Shown piece after piece: positions 7,387-15,719 of a stretch of 55,163 nt of DNA (position 1 is its first letter; the number at the start of each line of letters is the position of its first letter). The notes beneath the pieces are model-generated. The model was not told the origin of the DNA and made no database searches. It saw only the letters and a program-made list of their open reading frames with translations. The stretch spans positions 1 to 55,163 of the forward strand of contig JAJDVT010000031.1 of assembly GCA_022826005.1 (NCBI GenBank). The letters are read 5' to 3'. Made by a program: the position numbers and the translations under genes. The DNA is from Gemmatimonadota bacterium (lineage in GTDB: Bacteria > Gemmatimonadota > Gemmatimonadetes > Longimicrobiales > Gaopeijiaceae).

Positions 7387-9297
7387 ATGACGGTGCTTCG
7401 AGAGCGCAGTGGCAGCTGGTCGATCGCTTCGTGTGCTGTTGCTGCCTCTTGTCTGATTGTCTGCAAGTCGGCACAAGTAGGCAATCCCCCACCCCAGGAA
7501 CGCCGGATCCAGCGAACCGTCGCGTTTCCCGACGCCCTCGCCAACGCCTATGCGGCCGGCACCCGCAATCCGGACGGCAGTCCCGGCCCCGACTACTGGC
7601 AGTTGCAGGTCAACTACGTCATCCACGCCACCCTCGACCCGGCCACCTCGGTTGTCACCGCCAGCGAGTCCATCGTGTTGCACAACCCCAGCGGCCACAT
7701 CCTCGACGCAGTCCGGATGCGGTTCGACCAGAACCTCTTCCGGCAGGACGCGGCGAGCCGCATGGACATCCCGAACCACACCGGCGGCATGGTCGTCACC
7801 GCGCTCTCGATCGATGGCGTGGAGATCCCGGTGCCAACCGGCCCGGAAACCAACCGGCGCTTCCCCCTCCCGGAGCCGCTCGCACCCGCCGATTCCAGCC
7901 TGATCGATGTCGAATGGTACTTCGAGGTGCCGCGCGACGACCGTTCCTCCAGCCTGCGGATGGGGCGCTGGGCCGATTCCGTCTACCAGGTGGCGCAGTG
8001 GTATCCGCGAGTGGCGGTGTACGATGACCTCATGGGGTGGGACTCGGCTGCCTATGACGGGGTCTGGGAGTTCTACAACAACTTCGGCCGCTTCGAGGTC
8101 TTCGTGGACGTGCCCGTGGAGTGGCTCGTCGGCGCTACCGGCGTCCTGCTGAGCGACCCGCGCACGGATGCATCGGAGCGGCACGTCTGGCACTTCGTGG
8201 CCGACACCGTGAGCGACTTCGCGTGGGCGGCGTCCGACCGGTACGAGTGGCAAGTCGCGTCCGCCGACATCCCCGGGCGGGGTGAGATTCCCGTGCACCT
8301 GCTCCAGACCGCCGCCAGCACGGCCAGCTACCCTTCCCTTGGGGAAGAGGTCTCACGATACCTGGAAGTCTATTCGCAACGTCTCATCCCCTATCCCTTC
8401 CCCTCGTTCACCGTGGTGGAGGGTCCGGAGCTGGGGATGGAATACCCGGGACTGATCATGTCGAACGGCGACGGTCCCCTTGCGCACGAAGTCGCGCACC
8501 AATGGTTCCCGATGACGGTCGGAAGCGACGAGACCCGGGTGACGTTTATGGACGAGGGGTTCGCCACTGCAATGCCTTCCCTGCTGTCCTCTTCCCGCGG
8601 TGACGGCGAACCAGGACCTGCCCGACTGCAGCGGCAGTACGGACCCCCGACGCGATTCGCGAGCTTTCCGGCCCTCCTGCCCGCCGACGATCCCGATTCG
8701 CAGATGACCAGCTACTGGAAGCCCCAGCACATGCTGCGGATGCTCGGCGGTGTCGTCGGGGACAGCGTGATGTGGAGCGCAATTGGCGACTACGCCGGTG
8801 CGTGGAAGTTCAAGCATCCCTCCCCCTGGGATCTCATGGCGTTCGTCGGCAACGCGGTCGAGCGGGACCTGGGGTGGTTCTGGCACTACTGGCTATTCAC
8901 GCACGCCTGGGTGGAGGGCTCGATCGTCGGTGTGGAACCGAACCCGCAGGGCGGCATCGTCACCGTGCGACAGGATGGCGACATGCCGTCGCCGATTGTG
9001 CTGGCCATCCAATGTGCGCCCGGCGGCGGCCCGGCCCGGCTATCCGGACCCGGCCACGTCCTCGACGAATCCACCGTCGTCGTGACCCGCCCCGTGGACC
9101 TGTGGTTCCCGGGCGCCCGCGAACTGACCTTCGCTCTCGATATCGGCTGCCAGATCGCCCGGGTCACCTGGGACCCCGCCCGGCGCTTCCCGGACCAGGA
9201 CGCGTGTGACAATGTGTGGCCGCGCGGGAGCAAACCCGTCTTTGTGCGGGAATGGCCGCCGGGGGCATGGGTCGACGCGGAGCTGGGCTGCGGCTGA
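7387..9297 (+). CDS. Secreted M1-family metallopeptidase
   Basis: A 636-residue protein with a hydrophobic export segment in the first 30 residues (SIASCAVAASCLIVC). The cysteines make a lipoprotein possible, but the lipobox is poor. The gluzincin site is complete: HEVAHQWF (about 367-374), then 18 residues from the second His to the Glu in MDEGFAT, as in M1 aminopeptidases. The upstream YPGLIMSNG resembles the substrate-binding GAMEN region in altered form. The N-terminal half is the beta-rich M1 saddle. It probably trims peptides in the periplasm or at the surface. It lies 46 nt after the LRR-protease remnant and converges on DUF1761. Confidence 0.85.
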   Translation: MTVLRERSGSWSIASCAVAASCLIVCKSAQVGNPPPQERRIQRTVAFPDALANAYAAGTRNPDGSPGPDYWQLQVNYVIHATLDPATSVVTASESIVLHNPSGHILDAVRMRFDQNLFRQDAASRMDIPNHTGGMVVTALSIDGVEIPVPTGPETNRRFPLPEPLAPADSSLIDVEWYFEVPRDDRSSSLRMGRWADSVYQVAQWYPRVAVYDDLMGWDSAAYDGVWEFYNNFGRFEVFVDVPVEWLVGATGVLLSDPRTDASERHVWHFVADTVSDFAWAASDRYEWQVASADIPGRGEIPVHLLQTAASTASYPSLGEEVSRYLEVYSQRLIPYPFPSFTVVEGPELGMEYPGLIMSNGDGPLAHEVAHQWFPMTVGSDETRVTFMDEGFATAMPSLLSSSRGDGEPGPARLQRQYGPPTRFASFPALLPADDPDSQMTSYWKPQHMLRMLGGVVGDSVMWSAIGDYAGAWKFKHPSPWDLMAFVGNAVERDLGWFWHYWLFTHAWVEGSIVGVEPNPQGGIVTVRQDGDMPSPIVLAIQCAPGGGPARLSGPGHVLDESTVVVTRPVDLWFPGARELTFALDIGCQIARVTWDPARRFPDQDACDNVWPRGSKPVFVREWPPGAWVDAELGCG

Positions 9298-9308
9298 GCG
9301 GGCTGCCC

Positions 9309-9743
9309 TCACCGCCACAACGCAATCACCACCGCCTGCAGAATCAGCGCCACGCCGTTGTAGGCGACGTTCAGCCACGCCAGCCCCGCCTTGCGCTTCT
9401 CGAAGGTGACCGACTGGTGCGCGGCGGGGATCACGAACGCGACCAGCGCCATCAGTCCCACATGCACGCCCACCATCACGGAGCCGCCGCCGCCCTCCAT
9501 CGAGGAAACGTCGGCAGGCGCGATCTCGGCAATCAGCTGGGCCAGGATGTACGCCGTCAGCAGCGATAGCAGGATGCTGACGCCGTACGTCCTGACGGGA
9601 TTGAAGCCCTCCTGGACCTCCTCCGCGGTCATCTCCATCATGCCCAGCCAGCGCTTGCCGAAGAGCCGTCCGTACCAGAGCGACCCGACAATCATCGGGA
9701 TGACTCCCGCGACGAGGACTGCGAACAGGTTGACATCGTGCAT
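9309..9743 (-). CDS. DUF1761-family membrane protein
   Basis: A 144-residue protein with about four transmembrane segments: residues ~5-25, ~50-75, ~90-110 and ~120-142. The start VNLFAVLVAGVIPMIVGSLWYGRLFGKRWLGM is the DUF1761 pattern of a first helix followed by a WYG...FG..W motif. Function of the family is unknown. It converges on the M1 peptidase gene with an 11-nt gap and appears to be a single gene. Confidence 0.8.
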   Translation of the reverse strand: MHDVNLFAVLVAGVIPMIVGSLWYGRLFGKRWLGMMEMTAEEVQEGFNPVRTYGVSILLSLLTAYILAQLIAEIAPADVSSMEGGGGSVMVGVHVGLMALVAFVIPAAHQSVTFEKRKAGLAWLNVAYNGVALILQAVVIALWR

Positions 9744-9785
9744 GAGGTGTGTGCTCCCGTGGGTTAGGGTGTGTGATCGCGCAAC

Positions 9786-10262
9786 CTACTGCGTTTTCAG
9801 GACGCGCGCATCGAAGCGGAAGCCGCGGATGGCCCCTGCCTCGATCCTGCCGAAGTCCGGGTGCCGCGGGTTGGCAATGTGGTTGACCTCGCCAACGACG
9901 ACGGCGCTCGGCACCCGCAGGACCGCCGACGTCCGCGCACGGAGCCACCGGTCCCCGATCTCCTGTGTGGCCGGATGCATTCGGGGCGCGGCCCACCCGG
10001 CGGGCAGGTCACATTCGCTGACGGGCGAGACCAGGGCTCGCGGGATCCGGACGCGCAGCTTGCGGCAGGTTTCGAGGACCTCTGGCGCCCTGAGGTGCAC
10101 CAGCAGCTCCATGCTCGCCAGCGCCAGGCTGCCGCCCAGGTACACCGCCCTGCGGCCGGGACTGTTCCACCGCCCCCCGTACCGCCGCGCCCCTTCGCCG
10201 GAGAGCATGTCGCCGACCGTTCCGCCGTGTTCGGGAGACGCGAGACGCCAGGCTTCGATCAT
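9786..10262 (-). CDS. RES-family toxin (NAD-depleting type)
   Basis: A 158-residue protein with the RES domain signature spread over the sequence: RYGGRWNSPGRRAVYLGGSLALASMELL, then WLRARTSAVLRVPSAVV and ending with NPRHPDF. The conserved Arg, Ser and Glu positions of the family are recognisable. RES toxins such as MbcT and Res degrade NAD+ and are neutralised by an Xre/MbcA/ParS-like antitoxin. The antitoxin gene lies just upstream, 48 nt away, in the usual antitoxin-toxin order for this class. The toxin is probably translated from the shared transcript. Confidence 0.85.
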   Translation of the reverse strand: MIEAWRLASPEHGGTVGDMLSGEGARRYGGRWNSPGRRAVYLGGSLALASMELLVHLRAPEVLETCRKLRVRIPRALVSPVSECDLPAGWAAPRMHPATQEIGDRWLRARTSAVLRVPSAVVVGEVNHIANPRHPDFGRIEAGAIRGFRFDARVLKTQ

Positions 10263-10310
10263 GTCGGCCGTCGGCAGTCCCGGGCCGCGGGAAGCATGCG
10301 CACGCGCCGG

Positions 10311-10730
10311 TTAGCTGAAGACCCCGTGGCGAAGGCGGCCGATCAGCTCCTCGACCTCCCGGCCCCCTACTTCGGTGGATGCGCGTTCGAGGGGTGACTC
10401 CCCCTCGATCAACTCGTTGGGTTCCTGCAGCCACCGGCGGGCCGCCGCTCCGTCGCCCCGCATCAGTTCATGGGCCATCGCCACCAAGCGGGCCAGGCGC
10501 ACCAGCCGGTCCGATTCCGCAGGCTTCAGGGCGTCGGCATCCCTCCGGCGGGAGAGTGTGGTGCGTGAAAGGCCGATGACCTCGGCGAGCGCGAGCCGTC
10601 CCACTCCTGCCGCCGCGGCCACTTCATCCAGCATCTTGAACGGCAAGCCCCGGCGCACCAGTTCCACAGCCCCCTCGCGGACGAGGAGGGGGGCCAGGGA
10701 ACGTCGGATGCCTGGAGGTGGGTAGTTCAT
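10311..10730 (-). CDS. Xre/MbcA/ParS-type antitoxin of the RES toxin
   Basis: A 139-residue protein. The middle has a helix-turn-helix, LALAEVIGLSRTTLSRRRDADALKPAESDRLVRLARL (about 45-83). The C-terminal region AHELMRGDGAAARRWLQEPNELIEG followed by SPLE matches the MbcA/ParS toxin-binding domain with its W-L-x-x-PN motif. It should bind the toxin active site and repress its own operon. A palindrome 19 nt upstream of the start (10749-10778) is a good operator candidate. The ATG at 10730 gives normal family length. Confidence 0.88.
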   Translation of the reverse strand: MNYPPPGIRRSLAPLLVREGAVELVRRGLPFKMLDEVAAAAGVGRLALAEVIGLSRTTLSRRRDADALKPAESDRLVRLARLVAMAHELMRGDGAAARRWLQEPNELIEGESPLERASTEVGGREVEELIGRLRHGVFS

Positions 10731-10748
10731 CGCCTCTGCCCGTATTAC

Positions 10749-10778
10749 CCAAATGGGATATTGAAAGTATCCATTTGG
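10749..10778. promoter_or_regulatory. Palindromic operator upstream of the RES/Xre operon
   Basis: CCAAATGG at 10749-10756 and CCATTTGG at 10771-10778 are perfect inverted arms, extended inward to ATA/TAT, with a short AT-rich centre. The site is 19 nt upstream of the antitoxin start codon and in a region without genes. Antitoxins of this class autoregulate through such palindromes, so binding by the HTH domain of the adjacent antitoxin is the natural reading. Confidence 0.6.
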
Positions 10779-10844
10779 TCTGCATTCGGCAAGGCGATTG
10801 AAGAATTCCGCGGAAAAAGCTGGTTTGGCCGGAAAGAACCGCTG

Positions 10845-11684
10845 CTACCCCTGGAACGAATTCGCCATCCGGTCGAGGAATGCGCGCTCGTCGCTGGTCA
10901 GCGCCTGCGCCCCCATCTTTTTCACCTTGTTCAACAGGTTCTCCAGCTCCTCCCGGTTGATCTCGTGGAGGCGCTCGCGCGGAATCGCCTCCCAGCGGCG
11001 GATCATCTCGGTGTCCTGCACGGGAGAAGCCTTCTGGCGGCGAACGGCCGGCTTGACGACCCGGCGGTGGCGCCGGCGCTCCCAGCTGCGGAGGAAGATC
11101 CAGCCGGCCACCAGTCCGCCCAGGTGGGCGAAGTGGGCGATCCCGTCCTCGGCGCCCGTGATTCCGAAGAAGAGGCTGGAGCCCACCATGAAGAGTGCGA
11201 GAATCCGCGCCTGGACGGGGAGGATGCCCCAGATGTAGATGTTCTCGCGCGGCCAGTAGCGGGCGAACCCGACGACGACGCCGAAGATCGCACCAGACGC
11301 GCCGACGACCATGGCGCCGGGGGCGAGGGCGAAGGTGAGGATCGCGCCGCCGACCGCGCATGCCAGATAGAACCAGATGAAGGTCTTGCTCCCCAGCCGC
11401 TCCTCCAGCCTCGGGCCGAAGAAGAACAGCATGAGCATGTTGAAGAAGAGGTGCATCCAGCCGCCGTGCAGAAAGGCGTAGGTGACCAGTGTCCAGGGCC
11501 GCAGCAGGATCAGCTGGGGGACGAAGCCGAAGTCGTTGAATACCGCCGGACTGACGCGCGAGAAGAGGAAGATGATGACGTTCGCGACGAGGAGCTTCTG
11601 CACCCACGGGGACATCAGCATGGCCGTGGTCTCCCCGGCGTACGGCATTCCCGCCCGGCTCTCATCTTGCTCAACATGGTCCAT
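10845..11684 (-). CDS. Rhomboid-family intramembrane serine protease
   Basis: A 279-residue membrane protein. Six transmembrane segments fill residues ~25-200. The catalytic Ser is in GASGAIFG (about residue 129) and the catalytic His in IAHFAHLGG; the first-loop motif HGGWMHLFFNM is also present. A charged soluble C-terminal tail (~205-279, ending in ERAFLDRMANSFQG) is of the type often annotated as a rhomboid-associated extension. It cleaves transmembrane substrates in the cytoplasmic membrane. The substrate cannot be inferred from neighbours. ATG 11684 gives a short polar N-terminus before helix 1. Confidence 0.92.
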   Translation of the reverse strand: MDHVEQDESRAGMPYAGETTAMLMSPWVQKLLVANVIIFLFSRVSPAVFNDFGFVPQLILLRPWTLVTYAFLHGGWMHLFFNMLMLFFFGPRLEERLGSKTFIWFYLACAVGGAILTFALAPGAMVVGASGAIFGVVVGFARYWPRENIYIWGILPVQARILALFMVGSSLFFGITGAEDGIAHFAHLGGLVAGWIFLRSWERRRHRRVVKPAVRRQKASPVQDTEMIRRWEAIPRERLHEINREELENLLNKVKKMGAQALTSDERAFLDRMANSFQG

Positions 11685-11799
11685 GGAATGTACGGGATTT
11701 CGGCGAACGCGGCGGAACCTGCGCGCCCGTTCGCACGCCGGCGGCGAGCGCGCGCCGTAGCCGGCAGGTCAGCCTGCGGCGGTTTCGCGCATCGCGGGC

Positions 11800-12732
11800 T
11801 CAGTAGCCGGATTCGCCGCGGGCCGCCATCTCGGAGGGGAGCAGCGCCGCGTGGATGAAGGAGTGGACGGGCGTGGGGACTCCGGACTCGGCGCCCATGC
11901 GCACCGCCGCGCCGTTCCAGGCGTCCAGTTCGGAGGGGATCCCGGCGGCGATGTCGCGTTGCAGCGATGAGGTGCCCTCCGGGGGGAAGGAGTCGAAGAT
12001 CTCAAGCGCGCGATCGACGGCGTCGGGGGGGAGGGTGATGCCGCGGGCGGCGGCGATGGCCGCGATCTCCTCCATGGCGCGCCGCAACAGGTCGCGGCTG
12101 GCGGGATTCGCGCGCACCGGGCCAAGGGGCATGCGGCACACGGCGCAGACGCCGCCCAGCGAGCAGACGAAGAGGAACTTGTGCCACAGCGCGGCGTCGA
12201 TGTCGGGGGGGATTTCGGCGTGCACGCCCGCTTGCGCGAGGGCCGCGACGAGCGCCTCGGCGCGGGGCGACGCGCGGCCGTCCCACTCGGCCAGCGCCAC
12301 GTACGGGTCCACCCCGATGTGCCGGATCTCGCCGGGCGCCACGACCTCGCTGATGATGCGGGTGAGGCCCTTCCCCATGCGCTCCCGTCCCACCGCGGGG
12401 AGGAGGGCCTCGTGGGCATCGACGCCGTTCAGGAGCGGCACGACGAGGGTGGCCGGGCCGAGGAGGGAGCCGATCCCGGCGCGGACGGCGGGAAGGTGCA
12501 GGAATTTCACCGCGACGATCACGGCGTCGACGGGCCCGGTCTCGGCGGGATCGGCGGTGGCGGGGGGGTGCGCGCGGAAATCGCCGCCGGGGGTGCGGAG
12601 GAGGAGGCCGTGCGAGCGGATGGCGTTGAGGTGAGCGCCACGCGCGATCAGGGTGACGTCCTGGCCGGCGCGGGCCAGGACGCCCCCGAAGTACCCGCCC
12701 ACGCCCCCGGCACCGTAGATCGCGATTCGCAT
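11800..12732 (-). CDS. panE: 2-Dehydropantoate 2-reductase (ketopantoate reductase)
   Basis: A 310-residue protein of typical PanE/ApbA length. The NADP-binding motif IYGAGGVGGYFGGVLA is at residues 5-20, with the Arg of IARG for the cofactor phosphate. The catalytic Lys appears in LWHKFLFVCSL and the Asn/Ser/Glu substrate residues in the C-terminal helical domain (GIPSELDAWNG). It reduces 2-dehydropantoate to pantoate in pantothenate and CoA synthesis. Divergent homologues act on other 2-keto acids, and no other pan gene is adjacent, so exact substrate is less sure. It is a single gene with gaps of over 100 nt on both sides. Confidence 0.8.
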   Translation of the reverse strand: MRIAIYGAGGVGGYFGGVLARAGQDVTLIARGAHLNAIRSHGLLLRTPGGDFRAHPPATADPAETGPVDAVIVAVKFLHLPAVRAGIGSLLGPATLVVPLLNGVDAHEALLPAVGRERMGKGLTRIISEVVAPGEIRHIGVDPYVALAEWDGRASPRAEALVAALAQAGVHAEIPPDIDAALWHKFLFVCSLGGVCAVCRMPLGPVRANPASRDLLRRAMEEIAAIAAARGITLPPDAVDRALEIFDSFPPEGTSSLQRDIAAGIPSELDAWNGAAVRMGAESGVPTPVHSFIHAALLPSEMAARGESGY

Positions 12733-12844
12733 GACGGCGAAGTTACCCCAACCGGGGATGGACTCAAGTCCTCAGGGTCTCCCCAGGACGCGATCCCGGA
12801 CCTCGAAGAGCCGAAGATGAGGGAATTGAAGGAGGTGCTCGAAC

Positions 12845-13411
12845 CTACGGGGCCCGCGCGGGCTCGTCCTCCGCCCCCGCCACCAGAAGGCGCGCCAGGA
12901 GCGTGAGGTTATCGTAGGCCGGGTTTGCAACCTTCCCCCGCACGATCCCGTTTCGATCCACGCCGACCGCAAATGGTGTCAGGAATACGCGCCACGACGC
13001 GGACGTGTCTCCCGTGGCATCCGCGATAACAGACACCTCCGGACCCAACTCCCCGGCGAATTCGCGCACGCGGTCGACGGGCCCGGAACAACACACGACG
13101 GTCTCCACCGTCTCCGCCTGGTCAGCCGCAAAAAGCGCGATCTGGGGGCGGCGGCGCCAGCACGGATCGCACGTGACCGCCATGAACAGGACCACCCTTG
13201 GGCGCCCCGGTTGTGTAGCTGCGAGCCGCACTTCCTCTCCCTCGAGACGGGGAACGGTGGTGCCCTCAGGAGGCCCGTGAATACGAGATCGGCCCTCGCG
13301 GGAGCCGAGCAACAACTCGGCATGTTCCCTGAGCATCACGATCATGCCTGCTCCCAGAATGAGCACCACTACCCACAGGATGCCGTAACTGGTCCAGAAC
13401 AGCCAAGTCAC
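12845..13411 (-). CDS. MauD/TlpA-like membrane-anchored thioredoxin
   Basis: A 188-residue protein from GTG 13411, overlapping the MauE-like stop by 4 nt (GTGA). An N-terminal transmembrane helix (FWTSYGILWVVVLILGAGM) is followed by a thioredoxin-like domain with CxxC in VTCDPCWRRR (Cys81/Cys84) and a likely cis-Pro region near VFLTPFAVGVD. This matches MauD-like disulfide oxidoreductases that help oxidise or isomerise disulfides in exported proteins, with MauE as membrane partner. It is the last gene of the propeller/peptide operon, whose secreted products are rich in cysteines, so these are the probable substrates. The frame is open far upstream, but the coupled GTG is clearly the start. 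Confidence 0.8.
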   Translation of the reverse strand: MTWLFWTSYGILWVVVLILGAGMIVMLREHAELLLGSREGRSRIHGPPEGTTVPRLEGEEVRLAATQPGRPRVVLFMAVTCDPCWRRRPQIALFAADQAETVETVVCCSGPVDRVREFAGELGPEVSVIADATGDTSASWRVFLTPFAVGVDRNGIVRGKVANPAYDNLTLLARLLVAGAEDEPARAP

Positions 13412-14031
13412 GTCGCACGGCCTCCGGTCTGGCCTTCCAATCGTGCAAGGGCCTCGACTTGCCCGCTGTGCGGGCGCGTCCCCGCAGCCCGCATGTCGAC
13501 CACCGCGGCGACCATGCCGTACGAGAGGAGCACCCCCATCGTGGTTGCAGCACCGAGGGTGATCGTCGCGACAGGCAATGCCCAAAGCGGCTGCACCGCC
13601 GCCGCGGATCGTGTGACGGCAAACGCGACAGCGATGAGCACTGCATTCCGGACGAAGTCCAGGGAGCCCACAGGGCCTGCGGCTCCGTGGTCTCCGAAGC
13701 AGGCACAGCCCCCCTGGTAGCCTCGCCGGCGGAGCACGAGGAGGGCGGTCGTGGCGGCGCACAGAAACCCCACCGTGCCCCAAGCCGCCAGTTCCATCAG
13801 GAAGCCCGTGACCAGCAGGGCGGCCAGCAACACCTCGAAACCCACGATGGCAGTTGCAAGCAACACGATCACTGCCGTCGGCGGCCGAGGCAAAAGGAAG
13901 CGAAGGATCCCGCGAAATCCGCCCCAGTCGCGGAGCTTGGCCCACCCCGCGAAGCCGAGCACGGCGGCGAGGAGCGCCCGGCCCAAGTCCGCGATGTGGC
14001 CCGTCTCGGCAACCAGAGGCTGCGGAATCAT
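13408..14031 (-). CDS. MauE/DoxX-like redox membrane protein
   Basis: A 207-residue protein with four to five transmembrane segments. The start MIPQPLVAETGHIADLGRAL leads into a first helix ending GFAGWAKLRDW, as in MauE/DoxX. The loop CACFGD (about residues 125-130) is the Cys-x-Cys-Phe-Gly motif of MauE redox proteins. MauE works with MauD in exporting and disulfide-bonding the small subunit of methylamine dehydrogenase; homologues serve other systems. It begins 4 nt after the propeller gene upstream and is coupled to the MauD-like gene downstream. ATG 14031 is chosen over an upstream start that overlaps the propeller. Confidence 0.8.
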   Translation of the reverse strand: MIPQPLVAETGHIADLGRALLAAVLGFAGWAKLRDWGGFRGILRFLLPRPPTAVIVLLATAIVGFEVLLAALLVTGFLMELAAWGTVGFLCAATTALLVLRRRGYQGGCACFGDHGAAGPVGSLDFVRNAVLIAVAFAVTRSAAAVQPLWALPVATITLGAATTMGVLLSYGMVAAVVDMRAAGTRPHSGQVEALARLEGQTGGRAT

Positions 14032-14035
14032 GCGT

Positions 14036-15235
14036 TTAGGGTTTGCTGGATGGGTCCGGGGCGGGCTGGGGCAGGAATCTGAGTCGCACCACCTGCTCCA
14101 CATCAAATTCCACTTTTCGCACGCCGACCGCCACGTCGCCGCTCAATCCGCCAAGCCAGATCGCGATCCCTCTCGGCCACTCGGCCTCATGGAGAAAAGC
14201 GCCATCTGCATCGTACACGTGCGCCTGACGCATGGTGTCGGCTTCCGCCGGCCAGAAGCAGACCCACAGCCGACCGTCGTCGTCGTACCACATGCGGTCA
14301 ATCACCGGCTTCCTCTCCGGAATCCGGTACTCCGTGTACTCCAGCAGCTCCAGTGGTCCCCCGGACCGAAGCACGTCTCGCATATTCGCCAGCTCCTCGT
14401 ACCCTTCCCGCATCTCCCCCTCGGTGACAAGAGGCCCCAGCCGATCGCTTTGTACCCTGGCCTTTTGCGTGCCATCCGGTCCGTGAACGCGAATGTCGTA
14501 GACCGGAGAAAAGACCTGAGCGAACCCGCCGTCCGGCGCATGGGCCACGAGGACTCTGGCCGCGAACGGTGGAGGAAAGGCGCCCGGATTGGTCCCCAGA
14601 GTCGGCGACCGTATTACCATGACGGGCCATTCCCATACGCCGAAATCCGGAGCTGAATGCACGTTCGGCACCCTGCCCCATACCTCCCCGCTCTCCGTCA
14701 CCTGAACGTGCTCGTCCTTGGCTCCCCGATTACTTGGCCCCCTGCGCGGGACCGTAATTCCCGTCGGCCCGGCGAACATCGGGTTGCCGCAAAGCGCCCT
14801 TGTACCGGGGTCGCGGACAACGAAGGATTCCACGTAGCCCACACTTCCGGGACCGACCCTGAAGATCTCGAAGGAAAACGCCTGATTCACCCAGAGTCGG
14901 CCGTCCGGATCGAACGCGAGGCCGCAAAGAAGCGATGACCTGAACTCGCCGGGGCCCTCGCCTCGTCCTCCAATGCTGACAACGTGTTTTCCGCGGTGAT
15001 CGAATACGCGAACCGTGCGGGATCCGGAGTCGGCCACGTATAAGAGTCCCGTCGCGTCCCGTGCAAGCGCATCCACCTTGTCGAACAGGTATGCCGGGTC
15101 CCCGTCCAGGACGGCCCCGATGGCCAACTCAACCTCCCCCCGCAAGAGGGCCTCCTGGGCAACCCCCTCGCCGGGGGCGCGGCTGTGCCTGCGACCGCCG
15201 CCAACGATCCCGAACTCATCTTCGAGAGACGTCAC
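14036..15235 (-). CDS. Six-bladed beta-propeller protein A (no signal peptide)
   Basis: A 399-residue protein from GTG 15235, with AGGGAGA about 8 nt upstream. NHL/6-bladed repeats are visible: GLLYVADSGSRTVRVFD, VVSIGGRGEGPGEF, GRLWVNQAF and later blade strands including GRLWVCFWPAEAD. The RGEGPGEF motif is shared with the other propellers in the window. Unlike them, it has no N-terminal export signal; the first ~25 residues are polar. It may be cytoplasmic or N-terminally shortened. It is followed at 4 nt by the MauE-like gene and preceded by the Tat-type Cys-rich peptide gene. Ligand and role are unknown. Confidence 0.75.
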   Translation of the reverse strand: MTSLEDEFGIVGGGRRHSRAPGEGVAQEALLRGEVELAIGAVLDGDPAYLFDKVDALARDATGLLYVADSGSRTVRVFDHRGKHVVSIGGRGEGPGEFRSSLLCGLAFDPDGRLWVNQAFSFEIFRVGPGSVGYVESFVVRDPGTRALCGNPMFAGPTGITVPRRGPSNRGAKDEHVQVTESGEVWGRVPNVHSAPDFGVWEWPVMVIRSPTLGTNPGAFPPPFAARVLVAHAPDGGFAQVFSPVYDIRVHGPDGTQKARVQSDRLGPLVTEGEMREGYEELANMRDVLRSGGPLELLEYTEYRIPERKPVIDRMWYDDDGRLWVCFWPAEADTMRQAHVYDADGAFLHEAEWPRGIAIWLGGLSGDVAVGVRKVEFDVEQVVRLRFLPQPAPDPSSKP

Positions 15236-15270
15236 TTTCGATCTCCCTGGGTCAGACCGTCATCATCATG

Positions 15271-15678
15271 TCACACTACTCTGTCGCACCCTGGGTAACC
15301 GAACGTATAGCACGTACAATACTCCCATTCTGCGCCCGGACAATAGCAGTCACATACGTGCGCGAAGACCTCCCGCTCATCATCCATTGGTTGACACCAG
15401 CAGTTGGCTCCTGCGGGTTCACCTGGGAACCAGGGGTTAAACAAGACACAGGGTCCTTGACTCGGCTCGCAACCTCCGCTGCATTGTCCGCCCTCGTCGC
15501 ATTCGCAGGCGCCGCTCGGCATGACGCGCGCGGACGCGGGCCGTGCGACACCACCGAAGGCGACAAGCGCCAAAGCGCGGGTGAAGGCGCGCCGGCTGAG
15601 AGCGAGGGCGCGGGGACGTTTCGGATCGTGAACTTTTTCGGTCACCCGAATCAAGCAGCGATATAGACTCGAAAGCAT
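15271..15678 (-). CDS. Tat-type secreted cysteine-rich small protein A
   Basis: A 135-residue protein from ATG 15678, with an excellent AGGAGG ribosome site 5-6 nt upstream. The N-terminus carries a twin-arginine-like signal (LSRRAFTRALALVAFGGVARPASA, Arg29-Arg30, shown here in two parts: LSRRAFTRALA and LVAFGGVARPASA). The predicted mature part is about 85 residues with 13 cysteines in clusters: CEC, CSGGC, CWC, CDCYC and CTC. This points to an exported, heavily disulfide-bonded or metal-binding small protein. It lies in one operon with MauE- and MauD-like redox proteins and beta-propellers. I do not recognise the family. A methylamine-dehydrogenase small subunit was considered and rejected. 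Confidence 0.7.
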   Translation of the reverse strand: MLSSLYRCLIRVTEKVHDPKRPRALALSRRAFTRALALVAFGGVARPASARVMPSGACECDEGGQCSGGCEPSQGPCVLFNPWFPGEPAGANCWCQPMDDEREVFAHVCDCYCPGAEWEYCTCYTFGYPGCDRVV

Positions 15679-15719
15679 CGTGGCCTCCTGTTGATTTCAA
15701 GATTCGACGCAGCGCAACG

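Noticed and set aside
12845-15678. Methylamine dehydrogenase gene cluster
   Set aside because: MauD/MauE-like genes and a Cys-rich small protein suggested it, but no MauG was seen and the peptide lacks the small-subunit cysteine/tryptophan pattern.
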